From Micromonospora zamorensis (lineage in GTDB: Bacteria > Actinomycetota > Actinomycetes > Mycobacteriales > Micromonosporaceae), in the NCBI RefSeq assembly GCF_900090275.1, contig NZ_LT607755.1, positions 3,782,001 through 3,846,000 of the forward strand: DNA of 64,000 nucleotides. Reading direction: 5' to 3'. The stretch's first letter is position 1. Each line of letters opens with the position of its first letter. Position numbers and translations under genes: made by a program. Shown here in pieces: positions 44,002-51,946 of the stretch. The notes beneath the pieces were generated by a model. It made no database searches. It saw only the letters and a list, made by a program, of their open reading frames with translations, and was not told the origin of the DNA.

Positions 44002-45323
44002 GCCGTCACCTCCGCCACCATCGACACCGCGAGGGCATGCTTGCACGGGCCACGTTGCCCCTGGTGCTTCGCCCACCACCGGCAGGTGCACGTGAAGCCC
44101 CCGTCGGGCAGTCGGCGTACCCGGTAGTCCTCGTCGCCGCTGCGTACCGTGGCATGATCGCCGTCGCGGCGGACCGCGCCCTGCTCGACCAGCGTGCGCG
44201 CGCCGACCAGCCGGGGGTTGTCCCGCTCGGCCCGGCCGGCGTCGTGCGGCATCACCCGGTGGAAGTAGCCGGCGTCTGCGACGTCGTAGCCGACCCGTCC
44301 GGCGGTGCCGAGCTGGGCCAGGGCCGCGCGGACCCGGTCGTCGGGCAGGCCGGCCGCCTCGGCCAGCGCGACGACGTCGATCGTCGGATCCCAGGAGAGC
44401 AGGGCGCCGACCAGCTCCGCGTCGTCGATCACCTCGTCACCGGCGAGCGCGAGCAGTGCGGCCCCCTCGCCGGAGAACCCCCGGTACGGCTCGGGTGAGA
44501 GGGTCAGTGACAGCCGCAGCGACCCGGTGTCCAGCTCCCACGTGCTCGGCACGGCCGGTGAGCCGGTGCGCACCGTCGGCCCGTACACCCGCAGGGTGCG
44601 GGCGTGCCGGAGCAGCCCACGCAGCGCCGCGAGCCGCCCCGCGCCGGCCAGACAGACCGCGCCCGGCGCCGGGCGCGAGGTCAGTCGGAGGGTACGCCCG
44701 GCCGGTACCGCCCAGAGCACCGACCGATCGCTGCCCCCGGGCAGCCGACGCAGGAACGCCGCTGCCTCGGCGGCGGGGACCTCGGCGCGCGGCTCGAACC
44801 CCGCGGTGAGAACGTGCACCTCGGCGAAGCCACGCATCCAACGCCCCGGCAGCGGAACCTTCCGCTCCACCACCGCCGCCTCCATTGTGGAGACGGTGAG
44901 GTCGTCCGGGCCGACAGCCAGGTGCAGCGGCTCGATCCCACCCACCCGGGCGAGGGCCTCGCGCAGCGGCGGGTTGACGTCGACGTTGGTGGTGCCGTGC
45001 CCGACGACCTCGCCGTCGAAGCCGGCCGGCACCACGTCCATCCGGGCGTGCACCCCGCAACAGCCGGAGAAGGACTCGAAACGCAGCCGGTTCCGGCTGC
45101 CGGTCACCACCGGATCGAGGCTCGCCGGGCTGACCGGCTGGTGGTAGCGAGTGCGGGCCACCTCGGCTACGGCAAGCAGCCCGGCGGCCGCCGCCGCCGG
45201 GGTGGTGAGAAACCCGGAGAAGAAGCGCGGGTTGGCCGCCGGGCCGCCGCTGGTCTGGAGGTCGAGGCCAGCGGTACGCAGGGCGGACGGCTGGAGATAT
45301 CGGTACGTCTGAACGGCGTTCAC
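43998..45323 (-). CDS. SWIM zinc-finger protein
   Basis: 441 residues from GTG 45323 (GTG 45332 is equally possible; no clear ribosome-binding site). The C-terminus carries the SWIM finger CxCx(n)CxH: FTCTCRWWAKHQGQRGPCKHALA. The N-terminal part includes a Cys-containing segment SFSGCCGVHARMDV and then alternating beta/alpha stretches. SWIM domains mediate DNA or protein contacts in bacterial helicase-associated and other proteins. The gene is coupled to the large helical protein downstream, so the two likely form one complex. No enzymatic motif is visible. Confidence 0.85.
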   Translation of the reverse strand: MNAVQTYRYLQPSALRTAGLDLQTSGGPAANPRFFSGFLTTPAAAAAGLLAVAEVARTRYHQPVSPASLDPVVTGSRNRLRFESFSGCCGVHARMDVVPAGFDGEVVGHGTTNVDVNPPLREALARVGGIEPLHLAVGPDDLTVSTMEAAVVERKVPLPGRWMRGFAEVHVLTAGFEPRAEVPAAEAAAFLRRLPGGSDRSVLWAVPAGRTLRLTSRPAPGAVCLAGAGRLAALRGLLRHARTLRVYGPTVRTGSPAVPSTWELDTGSLRLSLTLSPEPYRGFSGEGAALLALAGDEVIDDAELVGALLSWDPTIDVVALAEAAGLPDDRVRAALAQLGTAGRVGYDVADAGYFHRVMPHDAGRAERDNPRLVGARTLVEQGAVRRDGDHATVRSGDEDYRVRRLPDGGFTCTCRWWAKHQGQRGPCKHALAVSMVAEVTA

Positions 45324-45468
45324 GGCGCACACCGTAGAGCGACCGACCGACATCCGTTCCGATGCCTGCCCGTCGCGGCGACCGGATCGCGCCCCTACGG
45401 CAGGCGACGCCGGACGAAGCATGCTCGTCGGCGCGGCGGCACTGTGGTCACTGAGCACCGTTGGTCGG

Positions 45469-46485
45469 TCAGGCGGTGCCCAGTCGGACCATGAACTGGC
45501 AGCCGTCGGCGATGTTGCGCACCTCGACCCGACCTCCGTGCGCCTCCACGAGGCCACGAACGATGGCGAGACCGAGCCCTCCGGACGCCCCACCGTCGCC
45601 GGGCCCGGGGGTGCGGGCCGGTTCACCACGAAACGCGATGTCGAACAGCTGGGGAAGGTCGGCCGGTGGGATGCCGCCACAGGTGTCGGCAACGGACAGC
45701 CAGGCGTGCTCCCCCTCGCGGCCGGCCTCGATGCGGACGGTGCCGTCCTCCGGGGTGTAGCGGACGGCGTTCAGCAACAGGTTCGTCACCACCCGGGCCA
45801 GTTCCGGTTCGCTCGCGGCGACCATCGGCCACCCCGACTCGCTGGCGACCAGCTTGATCCGGCGAGCGTCGGCCAGCGGGGCGGTGCTTGCCAGCGCGTC
45901 CGAGACCACCTCGCCGAGCGGCACCGCCGTCAGCGACAACCGCAGCGCTCCCGCGTTGATCCGGGACAGCTCGAACAGGTCGTCGACGAGCCGGGTCATC
46001 CGGTCGGTCTCCAGCCGGATCCGCCGGTGGTACTCGTCGACCGTGTCCGGGTCACGGACCACCCGGTCCTCCAGCGCCTCGGCCATGGCCCGCAGCCCGG
46101 CGAGCGGCGTACGCAGGTCGTGCGAGACCCATGCGACCAGGTCACGCCGCCCCTTCTCCAGCTGTCTTTCCCGCTCGCGGGCCTGATCCCGCCAGACGGC
46201 GGCGAGTGCCAGTCGGCGGCCGAAGTGCCCGCCGACGGCGAGGCTGACCACGGCTGCCGCCGCGACGGTGATCAGCACCACCTCAAGATCATGTGGGGAG
46301 AGGAACATCGCCTCCGCGACCGCCATCACCCCGACGGTGACGGCGACGACCGTGGTGGTGAGCAGCACGCTGAGGTGCACGGTGATCGAGCTGCGCCGAA
46401 GCGCACGGAGCAGCACCGCACCGATGAACCCGATGGCGAGTGCGGCGCCGAGAGAGATCGCAAAGATCAGCAGGAGGTCACGCAT
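45469..46485 (-). CDS. Sensor histidine kinase (HisKA/HATPase_c)
   Basis: 338 residues. Three hydrophobic helices at the N-terminus (about 1-28, 37-60, 68-88) with almost no extracellular loop, then a coiled linker, HisKA with the phospho-acceptor His in AWVSHDLRTPLAGL, N box LLLNAVRYTP, G1 ADTCGGIP and G2 GLGLAIVRGLVEAHGG. The small sensor part suggests intramembrane sensing, for example of envelope stress. The start overlaps the response-regulator gene by 8 bases. It sits beside an envelope-glycosylation-like locus that shares its putative operator. Confidence 0.93.
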   Translation of the reverse strand: MRDLLLIFAISLGAALAIGFIGAVLLRALRRSSITVHLSVLLTTTVVAVTVGVMAVAEAMFLSPHDLEVVLITVAAAAVVSLAVGGHFGRRLALAAVWRDQARERERQLEKGRRDLVAWVSHDLRTPLAGLRAMAEALEDRVVRDPDTVDEYHRRIRLETDRMTRLVDDLFELSRINAGALRLSLTAVPLGEVVSDALASTAPLADARRIKLVASESGWPMVAASEPELARVVTNLLLNAVRYTPEDGTVRIEAGREGEHAWLSVADTCGGIPPADLPQLFDIAFRGEPARTPGPGDGGASGGLGLAIVRGLVEAHGGRVEVRNIADGCQFMVRLGTA

Positions 46486-47173
46486 GGGCGGGCTCGTACC
46501 GGTAGCCGACGCCCCAGACGGTCACGATCCGCCGTGGATCGGCCGGGTTGGCCTCGATCTTCTCCCGCAGCCGGCGTACGTGCACTGTCACTGTCGAGTG
46601 GTCGCCGAAATTCCAGCCCCAGACCTGCTCCAGCAGTTCGGCCCGCCCGAACACCTGGGACGGGTGCCGCAGCAGGTGGACGAGCAGGTCGAATTCGCGC
46701 AGCGTCAGGGCCAGTTCGGTCCCGCCGAGGCGGGCGGTGCGGGACGCGGGGTGCACCACCAGCTCGCCGTCGGTCAGCGCCTCCGGTCGTTCGGGCGGCG
46801 GTTCACTGCCGGCACGACGGAGCACCGAACGGACCCGCAGCACCAACTCCCGGGGGGAGAAGGGCTTGGTCAGGTAGTCGTCGGCGCCGAGTTGCAGCCC
46901 GAGGATCCGGTCCGACTCGTCACCGCGCGCGGTCAGCATGATGATCGGTACGCCATCCGGACGGGCTCGCAGCTCCCGGCACACCTGTAGGCCGTTGACC
47001 CGGGGCAGCATCAGGTCGAGCACGACCAGGTGAGGTGCCTGCCGCTGCACCGCCGCCAGGGCCGCTTCCCCGTCCGCGGCGAGGCTCACCTGGAAGCCGT
47101 CGTTCTCGAGGTAACGACGGATGACGTCGCTCACGGTCTGATCGTCGTCGACCACCAGCACGCGCTGTGTCAC
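46478..47173 (-). CDS. OmpR/PhoB-family response regulator
   Basis: 231 residues from GTG 47173. Receiver domain with DDD near residue 9, phospho-acceptor Asp in LVVLDLMLP and Lys in DYLTKPFSP; C-terminal winged helix with LTLREFDLLVHLLRHP, the recognition region HSTVTVHVRRLREKI and the final GVGYRYEP. Regulators of this class bind direct repeats spaced 11 bp apart. Such a repeat (CGTAAG-N5-CGCAAG) lies about 100 bp upstream of this gene, between it and the divergent epimerase gene, suggesting autoregulation. Confidence 0.95.
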   Translation of the reverse strand: MTQRVLVVDDDQTVSDVIRRYLENDGFQVSLAADGEAALAAVQRQAPHLVVLDLMLPRVNGLQVCRELRARPDGVPIIMLTARGDESDRILGLQLGADDYLTKPFSPRELVLRVRSVLRRAGSEPPPERPEALTDGELVVHPASRTARLGGTELALTLREFDLLVHLLRHPSQVFGRAELLEQVWGWNFGDHSTVTVHVRRLREKIEANPADPRRIVTVWGVGYRYEPAHA

Positions 47174-47265
47174 GAACCTCCCCCGTCCCGGCCCGTCAAC
47201 TCTTTCCCCGCACGTCCATCGGCCCAGCGTAGCCACGCAGCGTGGTCCGCCCGCACCTGCAAAAG

Positions 47266-47282
47266 CTTGCGAGGTTCTTACG
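47266..47282. promoter_or_regulatory. Direct-repeat operator CGTAAG-N5-CGCAAG (minus strand)
   Basis: Read on the minus strand: CGTAAG, five bases, CGCAAG, repeat units offset by 11 bp. The longer word CGTAAGAACC (47273-47282) occurs again at 49816-49825. It is located between the divergent response-regulator and epimerase genes. The spacing fits OmpR-family binding sites. Confidence 0.6.
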
Positions 47283-47333
47283 GCTGGGCGAGCAGGCCCG
47301 CGCGGGCTTCCGCGAGGTCATACGGTGACCGGA

Positions 47334-48413
47334 ATGCGGATACTTGTCACCGGTGCGGCCGGATTCATCGGCTCGCACGTCGCCGATCTGCTCACCGACC
47401 ACGGGCACGAGGTGGTGGCCGTGGACGCGCTCCTGCCGGAGGCGCACGGTGCGACATCACCACCCTGGGCCGAGCGGCACGATCTCGTCGTCGGCGACAT
47501 CCGTGACCTGGGACTACTGACCGGGCTGCTCGCCGGGGTCGACGCGGTGTGCCACCAAGCGGCCATGGTCGGCCACGGCATCGACCCCGCCGACGCCCCC
47601 CGGTACGCCGCGCACAACGACCTCGGCACGGCCACCCTGCTCGCGGCGATGCACGCCACCGGGGTACGCCGCCTCGTGCTGGCCAGTTCGATGGTGGTCT
47701 ACGGCGAGGGCCGCTATCACTGCCCGACACACGACATCGTCCGGCCCGCCGGCCGCCGCGCCGCCGACCTGGCGGAGGGCCGGTACGAGCCGACCTGCCC
47801 CCGCTGTGACCGGGTGCTCTCCCCCGGCCTCGTGCCGGAGGACGCACCGCTGGAACCGCACAGCACGTACGCCGCAACCAAGCTGGCTCAGGAACACCTC
47901 GCCGGCGCGTGGGCCCGGCAGACCGGCGGGTCGGTCTGGGCACTGCGCTACCACAACGTCTACGGCCCGCGGATGCCCCGCGACACCCCGTACGCCGGGG
48001 TCGCGTCGATCTTCCGGTCGGCGCTGGCTGCCGGGCAACCGCCCCGGGTCCTGGAGGACGGGCGGCAACGGCGCGACTTCGTGCACGTCACCGACGTTGC
48101 CGAGGCGAACCTGCTGGCGCTGACAACACCGGCACCGGAGCCGCTGGTCCCGGTCAACGTCTGCTCGGGTGAGCCGCACACCGTCGGTGAGCTGGCCCAC
48201 GAGTTGGCCAGCGCGATGGGCGGGCCGGCGCCTGTCACGGTCGGGGGCGGACGTACGGCGGACGTGCGGCACGTGGTGGCCGATCCGGGCCGCGCGACAC
48301 GGTTGCTGGGTTTCACGGCCCGGACCGGTTTCGCCGCTGGCGTCGCCGACTTCACCACTGCGGTGATGCGGGCACCGGCGACGGTCAGGACACCGTCCAC
48401 AGCAGGTGGTTGA
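47334..48413 (+). CDS. NAD-dependent epimerase/dehydratase, extended SDR (nucleotide-sugar type)
   Basis: 359 residues from ATG 47334 (GTG 47325 also possible). Rossmann motif GAAGFIGSHVADLL at the N-terminus, a catalytic Tyr-x3-Lys in YAATK, and RDFVHVTDVAEAN typical of UDP/dTDP-sugar epimerases. An unusual insertion between SSMVVYGEG and the active site carries a possible Cys/His metal knuckle (YHCPTHD ... CPRCDRV), seen in some actinobacterial sugar 4-epimerases. It should interconvert a nucleotide sugar used by neighbouring glycosyltransferases. The gene is divergent from the two-component system and overlaps the convergent membrane-protein gene by 29 bases. Confidence 0.88.
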   Translation: MRILVTGAAGFIGSHVADLLTDHGHEVVAVDALLPEAHGATSPPWAERHDLVVGDIRDLGLLTGLLAGVDAVCHQAAMVGHGIDPADAPRYAAHNDLGTATLLAAMHATGVRRLVLASSMVVYGEGRYHCPTHDIVRPAGRRAADLAEGRYEPTCPRCDRVLSPGLVPEDAPLEPHSTYAATKLAQEHLAGAWARQTGGSVWALRYHNVYGPRMPRDTPYAGVASIFRSALAAGQPPRVLEDGRQRRDFVHVTDVAEANLLALTTPAPEPLVPVNVCSGEPHTVGELAHELASAMGGPAPVTVGGGRTADVRHVVADPGRATRLLGFTARTGFAAGVADFTTAVMRAPATVRTPSTAGG

Positions 48414-49749
48414 CGGCGAGCGCGGTCGCGGCCTGGGCCGCCAGCCACCACCGTCGGTGGCTGGCGGGCAGGTGCGCGGTGGCGACCAGCAGCCAGACGG
48501 TGAACGGCAGCCAGATGCGCTCCACCTCGGCCTTGCTCAGAGCGGACAGGTCCGCCGCGAGCACGGCCACCGCCGCCGCGATGGGCAACCACACAGTGGG
48601 TCCGGCGCTGGCGAACCGCTGCCGGAGGGTCGCCGCGAGCGGACGGCCCGGCCCTCGGATCGCTAGGGCGGCCACCGCCCGCCGCACCGCTGGCCCGGCC
48701 ACCGGGCCGGCCGAGAGCAGCAGAGCGGCCAGGTTCGCCCATACCCAGTAACCGAAGGGACGTTCCGCCGCCCAGCCCTGGTAGTAACGACGTGCCACCA
48801 GGTGGTAGCCGTCCAGCCACCAGAACCCGGCCAGGGTGAACACGGCGACAACCGCCGCGACGGCCGCCGCCGCGAGCAGGAACACGCCCAGGCGGTCCCG
48901 GGCCCGGAGCAGCACCACGGTCACGGCGAGCACCCCGACCAGGACGAACCCGTACGACAGGTAGAGCGCGAGACCGAGCAGCAGCCCGCCGGGTACGGCC
49001 CCGGCCCGACCACCCACCGCCAGCAGCGCCAGCCCGGCCGCGACCACCGCGGCGAAGATCCCGTCCGCGGACGCGCCCACCCAGACCGCCCCCGGGAAGA
49101 GAATCAGGAACGGCCACACCGCCCGAGCCGCGTCCTCGGCGCCGAGCGCCCGCAACGTCACCGGAACCGACACCGAGACCGTGGCTCCGAGCAGCACACA
49201 GGCGAGCCCCGCGGCAGCCCCGCCGCCCAGACCGATCCGCTCCAACCCCACGAAGAACAGCAACGCACCCGGTGGATGACCAGCGGTGTGCGTGGACCAC
49301 GAATCGGGCTGGAAGTCGAGGATACGGGCGGCGAAGCCGGACAACATCGTGGCGACGTCCGTCACCCGGGGCACCTCGTGCAGGTACTCGGCCTGCACGG
49401 TGAGCCGCTCGGTCAACCCGTCGGACCATCCGTCCACCAGGGCCAGCGAGAGTGTCCAGAGCACCGAGGCGAGGTAGCCGACCGCCAGCAGCCACGGCCA
49501 CCGCGTGTCGGTCGCCCAGCGCACGCCCCGCCAGACGACCAGTGCCGCGACGAGAAGGGCGGCGGGGGTGCCCACACCCAGATGGGGCTGCCAACTGGCG
49601 TAGAGCGGAGCCGCGTCAGCGTGCAGCCGCACGCCCCGATGGTTGAGCAGTGCCCCGACGGTGACGGCGGCGGCGAGCAGTGCCACCTCGGCACCGAGGA
49701 CGATCAGGTCGGCGCGCCGGGATCGTCCCGGCCGGGTCATCGTGGTCAT
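48385..49749 (-). CDS. Polytopic membrane protein, glycosyltransferase-C-like
   Basis: 454 residues, about ten to twelve hydrophobic helices. The N-terminal extracytoplasmic region (after the first helix) holds conserved-looking Asp/His residues, and the loop with WSTHTAGHPPGALLFF resembles GT-C type integral membrane glycosyltransferases that use lipid-linked sugars, though the hallmark DD/DE pair is not clear. Its end overlaps the convergent epimerase gene. In context with the GT2 and epimerase genes, sugar transfer outside the membrane is plausible. I would not assign a substrate. ATG 49740 is an alternative start. Confidence 0.8.
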   Translation of the reverse strand: MTTMTRPGRSRRADLIVLGAEVALLAAAVTVGALLNHRGVRLHADAAPLYASWQPHLGVGTPAALLVAALVVWRGVRWATDTRWPWLLAVGYLASVLWTLSLALVDGWSDGLTERLTVQAEYLHEVPRVTDVATMLSGFAARILDFQPDSWSTHTAGHPPGALLFFVGLERIGLGGGAAAGLACVLLGATVSVSVPVTLRALGAEDAARAVWPFLILFPGAVWVGASADGIFAAVVAAGLALLAVGGRAGAVPGGLLLGLALYLSYGFVLVGVLAVTVVLLRARDRLGVFLLAAAAVAAVVAVFTLAGFWWLDGYHLVARRYYQGWAAERPFGYWVWANLAALLLSAGPVAGPAVRRAVAALAIRGPGRPLAATLRQRFASAGPTVWLPIAAAVAVLAADLSALSKAEVERIWLPFTVWLLVATAHLPASHRRWWLAAQAATALAVNHLLWTVS

Positions 49750-49815
49750 GGTGACGGCCGACGATACGACCTCCGACCAGGGATCCGACGGCTTGACGAT
49801 GAGACGTCAGGGACT

Positions 49816-49849
49816 CGTAAGAACCGTTGCCGCGTAAGCGATTCGTAAG
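49816..49849. promoter_or_regulatory. Repeated CGTAAG operator before the GT2 operon
   Basis: Three CGTAAG hexamers at 49816, 49833 and 49844. The last two are offset by 11 bp (CGTAAG-N5-CGTAAG), the same architecture as at 47266-47282. The first belongs to CGTAAGAACC, identical to the copy at 47273-47282. They lie 48-81 bp upstream of the GT2 start codon, and a TTGACG -35-like element is a few bases upstream. Confidence 0.62.
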
Positions 49850-49896
49850 GCGGCACGGCGGTCGGATCGGCGCGTGGCGGGCCTAGCGTCGCCGGT

Positions 49897-50574
49897 ATGC
49901 ACACAACTATCGACGTGGTGCTGCCGTGTCTGGACGAGGCGGCCGCACTGCCTGCCGTACTGAGCGGGCTACCGCCGGGCTACCGCGCCCTCGTGGTCGA
50001 CAACGGCTCCACAGATGGTTCGCCGGTCATCGCCGCCGAGTACGGCGCCCGAGTCGTGCACGAGCCGACACGCGGGTACGGCGCGGCCGTGCACACCGGC
50101 CTGCTGGCGGCGGACGCGGATCTGGTCTGCGTCCTCGACGCGGACGGCTCGTTCGATCCAGCCGAGCTGCCCAGGCTCGTCGCGGCGGTGCTCGACGGTC
50201 GGGCGGATCTCGCCGTCGGGCGGCGGCGACCGGTCTCGGCGGACGCCTGGCCGTGGCATGCCCGTGCCGGCAACGCGCTGGTCGCGGCGCTGCTACGACG
50301 CCGTGGCGTGCCGGTGTACGACATCAGCCCGATCCGGGTGGCCCGTCAGGCAGCGTTGCTGCAACTCGGTGTCAACGACCGCGCGTTCGGCTATCCCCTG
50401 GAACTGCTGCTCCGCGCGGCCGGGGCGGGCTGGCGGATCGTCGAGCTGGACGTCACGTACGCGCCCCGCGCCGCCGGCACCAGGTCGAAGGTCTCCGGGT
50501 CGGTCCGGGGCACCGTGCGGGCGGCTCGGGACTTCGCCGGAGTGCTGCGCGCCGGCGTCGGAGGCGCCCGATGA
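49897..50574 (+). CDS. Family 2 glycosyltransferase (dolichyl-phosphate-mannose-synthase-like)
   Basis: 225 residues. GT-A fold: VVLPCLDEAAALPAVL at the N-terminus, VVDNGSTDGS, the metal-binding LDADGSFDPAEL (DAD near residue 80) and a C-terminal EVTYAPR-like strand (LDVTYAPRAAGTRSKVSGS). This is the polyprenyl-phosphate sugar synthase type without membrane helices. It would transfer a sugar from a nucleotide donor to a lipid or small acceptor. First gene of a five-gene run in which every junction overlaps by 4 bases. Confidence 0.92.
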   Translation: MHTTIDVVLPCLDEAAALPAVLSGLPPGYRALVVDNGSTDGSPVIAAEYGARVVHEPTRGYGAAVHTGLLAADADLVCVLDADGSFDPAELPRLVAAVLDGRADLAVGRRRPVSADAWPWHARAGNALVAALLRRRGVPVYDISPIRVARQAALLQLGVNDRAFGYPLELLLRAAGAGWRIVELDVTYAPRAAGTRSKVSGSVRGTVRAARDFAGVLRAGVGGAR

Positions 50575-51251
50575 ATGTCCTGCTCCTGGTCGCGAAGGCG
50601 CCGGTCCCGGGGCTGGTCAAGACGCGGCTCTGCCCACCCGCTGATCCCACACAGGCCGCCCGCATCGCGGCGGCGGCGCTGCTGGACACCCTGGCGGCGG
50701 TGCGTGCCACCGCGTCGACCATTCCCGTGCTGGCCCACACCGGTCGGTTCGCCGACGCCGAGTCCGGCGCGGAGCTGGCCGCCGCGCTGACGGGTTGGCA
50801 CCTGATCCCGCAACGCGGCGACACGTTCGCCGACCGCCTCGCCAACGCCCACGCCGACACCGGTACGGCCTTCCCCGACCGGCCGGTGCTGCAGATCGGC
50901 ATGGACACCCCGCAGGTCACGCCGGTCCTGCTCACCGCCGCACTGGAGCGACTCGCCGAGCACGAGGCGGTGTTCGGACCAGCACTCGACGGTGGCTGGT
51001 GGGCACTCGGGTTACGCGATCCGGCCAACGGGAGCGTGTTGCGCGACGTACCCATGTCGACCGGCGACACCGGTCGACGCACCCTCGCCGCTCTTCGCGG
51101 GCGCGGCGTACGCCCGGCGATCCTGTCCGTCCAACGGGATGTCGACGACTGGCCGACAGCGTCGGCGGTCGCGGCCGACCTGCCCGGCACCCGGTTCGCT
51201 GACGCCGTGGCGTCGATAGGCGGCCAACTGGTGAGCGGACGCCTCCGGTGA
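50571..51251 (+). CDS. DUF2064/TIGR04282-family nucleotidyl/glycosyl-transferase-like protein
   Basis: 226 residues, ATGA overlap with the GT2 gene. The diagnostic opening LLVAKAPVPGLVKTRLCPP (a modified nucleotidyltransferase P-loop) and later QIGMDTPQVTP and GPALDGGWWALGL identify the DUF2064 family, whose members sit beside GT2 genes throughout bacteria. A GT-A/nucleotidyltransferase fold is expected but the reaction is not established. Order and spacing suggest it works directly with the GT2 enzyme. Confidence 0.88.
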   Translation: MNVLLLVAKAPVPGLVKTRLCPPADPTQAARIAAAALLDTLAAVRATASTIPVLAHTGRFADAESGAELAAALTGWHLIPQRGDTFADRLANAHADTGTAFPDRPVLQIGMDTPQVTPVLLTAALERLAEHEAVFGPALDGGWWALGLRDPANGSVLRDVPMSTGDTGRRTLAALRGRGVRPAILSVQRDVDDWPTASAVAADLPGTRFADAVASIGGQLVSGRLR

Positions 51252-51946
51252 GGTCGACGATCAGTCTCGACGGTTTCGACGTGGTGCTGGGCAGGCTCGA
51301 CGCGTGGCCGGCCGGTCAGGACGATTCCGGTACGCCGGCCGCCGCGTTGCCCCCGGCGCAACGCGATCACTGGCTGGTGCACGCCGACGGGCGACGTGAC
51401 CTGCTGCCGGTACGCCGCTGGCACGGCCCACCCGAACCGGCCATCGAGTCCGTCGCCGCCCGGTGTACCGGCCCCACGATCGACCTCGGCTGCGGCCCCG
51501 GCCGGCTGACCATGGCACTCGCCCAACGAGGCCTCGTCGCACTGGGGGTGGACATCTCCGCCGAGGCGGTACGCCTGACCCAGGACCGGGGTGTGGTCGC
51601 CCTGCGACGTGACGTCTTCGAACCACTTCCCGGCGAGGGGCGGTGGGCACACGCCCTACTCGTCGATGGCAACATCGGCATCGGCGGCGACCCGGTCCGA
51701 CTGCTGCGCCGGTGCGGCGACCTGATCGCGGCCGACGGGACGCTGGTGGTCGAGGTGGACCCTCCCGGCGCCGGCCTGTGGCAGGGACAGGCGTACGTCC
51801 TGTCCTGCTCGCGCCGGGGATCGGCGTTCAGCTGGGCACGCGTCGGGGTGGAGGCGATGGACCGCACCGCGGCCGCCGCCGGCATGCGGGTCGTCGACGG
51901 TTTCCGGTCCGGCCCGCGTTGGTTCACCGAGTTGGCGCGCCGATGA
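51248..51946 (+). CDS. Class I SAM-dependent methyltransferase
   Basis: 232 residues, GTG start inside a GTGA overlap. Motif I TIDLGCGPGRLTMAL (residues about 77-91), GVDISAEAV, DVFEPLPGEG and LLVDGNIGIGGDPVRLLRRC. The family occurs in the same operon with DUF2064 and molybdopterin oxidoreductase genes in many actinomycetes. The substrate is probably the product of the preceding glycosyltransferase pair, but that is context only. Confidence 0.88.
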   Translation: MRSTISLDGFDVVLGRLDAWPAGQDDSGTPAAALPPAQRDHWLVHADGRRDLLPVRRWHGPPEPAIESVAARCTGPTIDLGCGPGRLTMALAQRGLVALGVDISAEAVRLTQDRGVVALRRDVFEPLPGEGRWAHALLVDGNIGIGGDPVRLLRRCGDLIAADGTLVVEVDPPGAGLWQGQAYVLSCSRRGSAFSWARVGVEAMDRTAAAAGMRVVDGFRSGPRWFTELARR

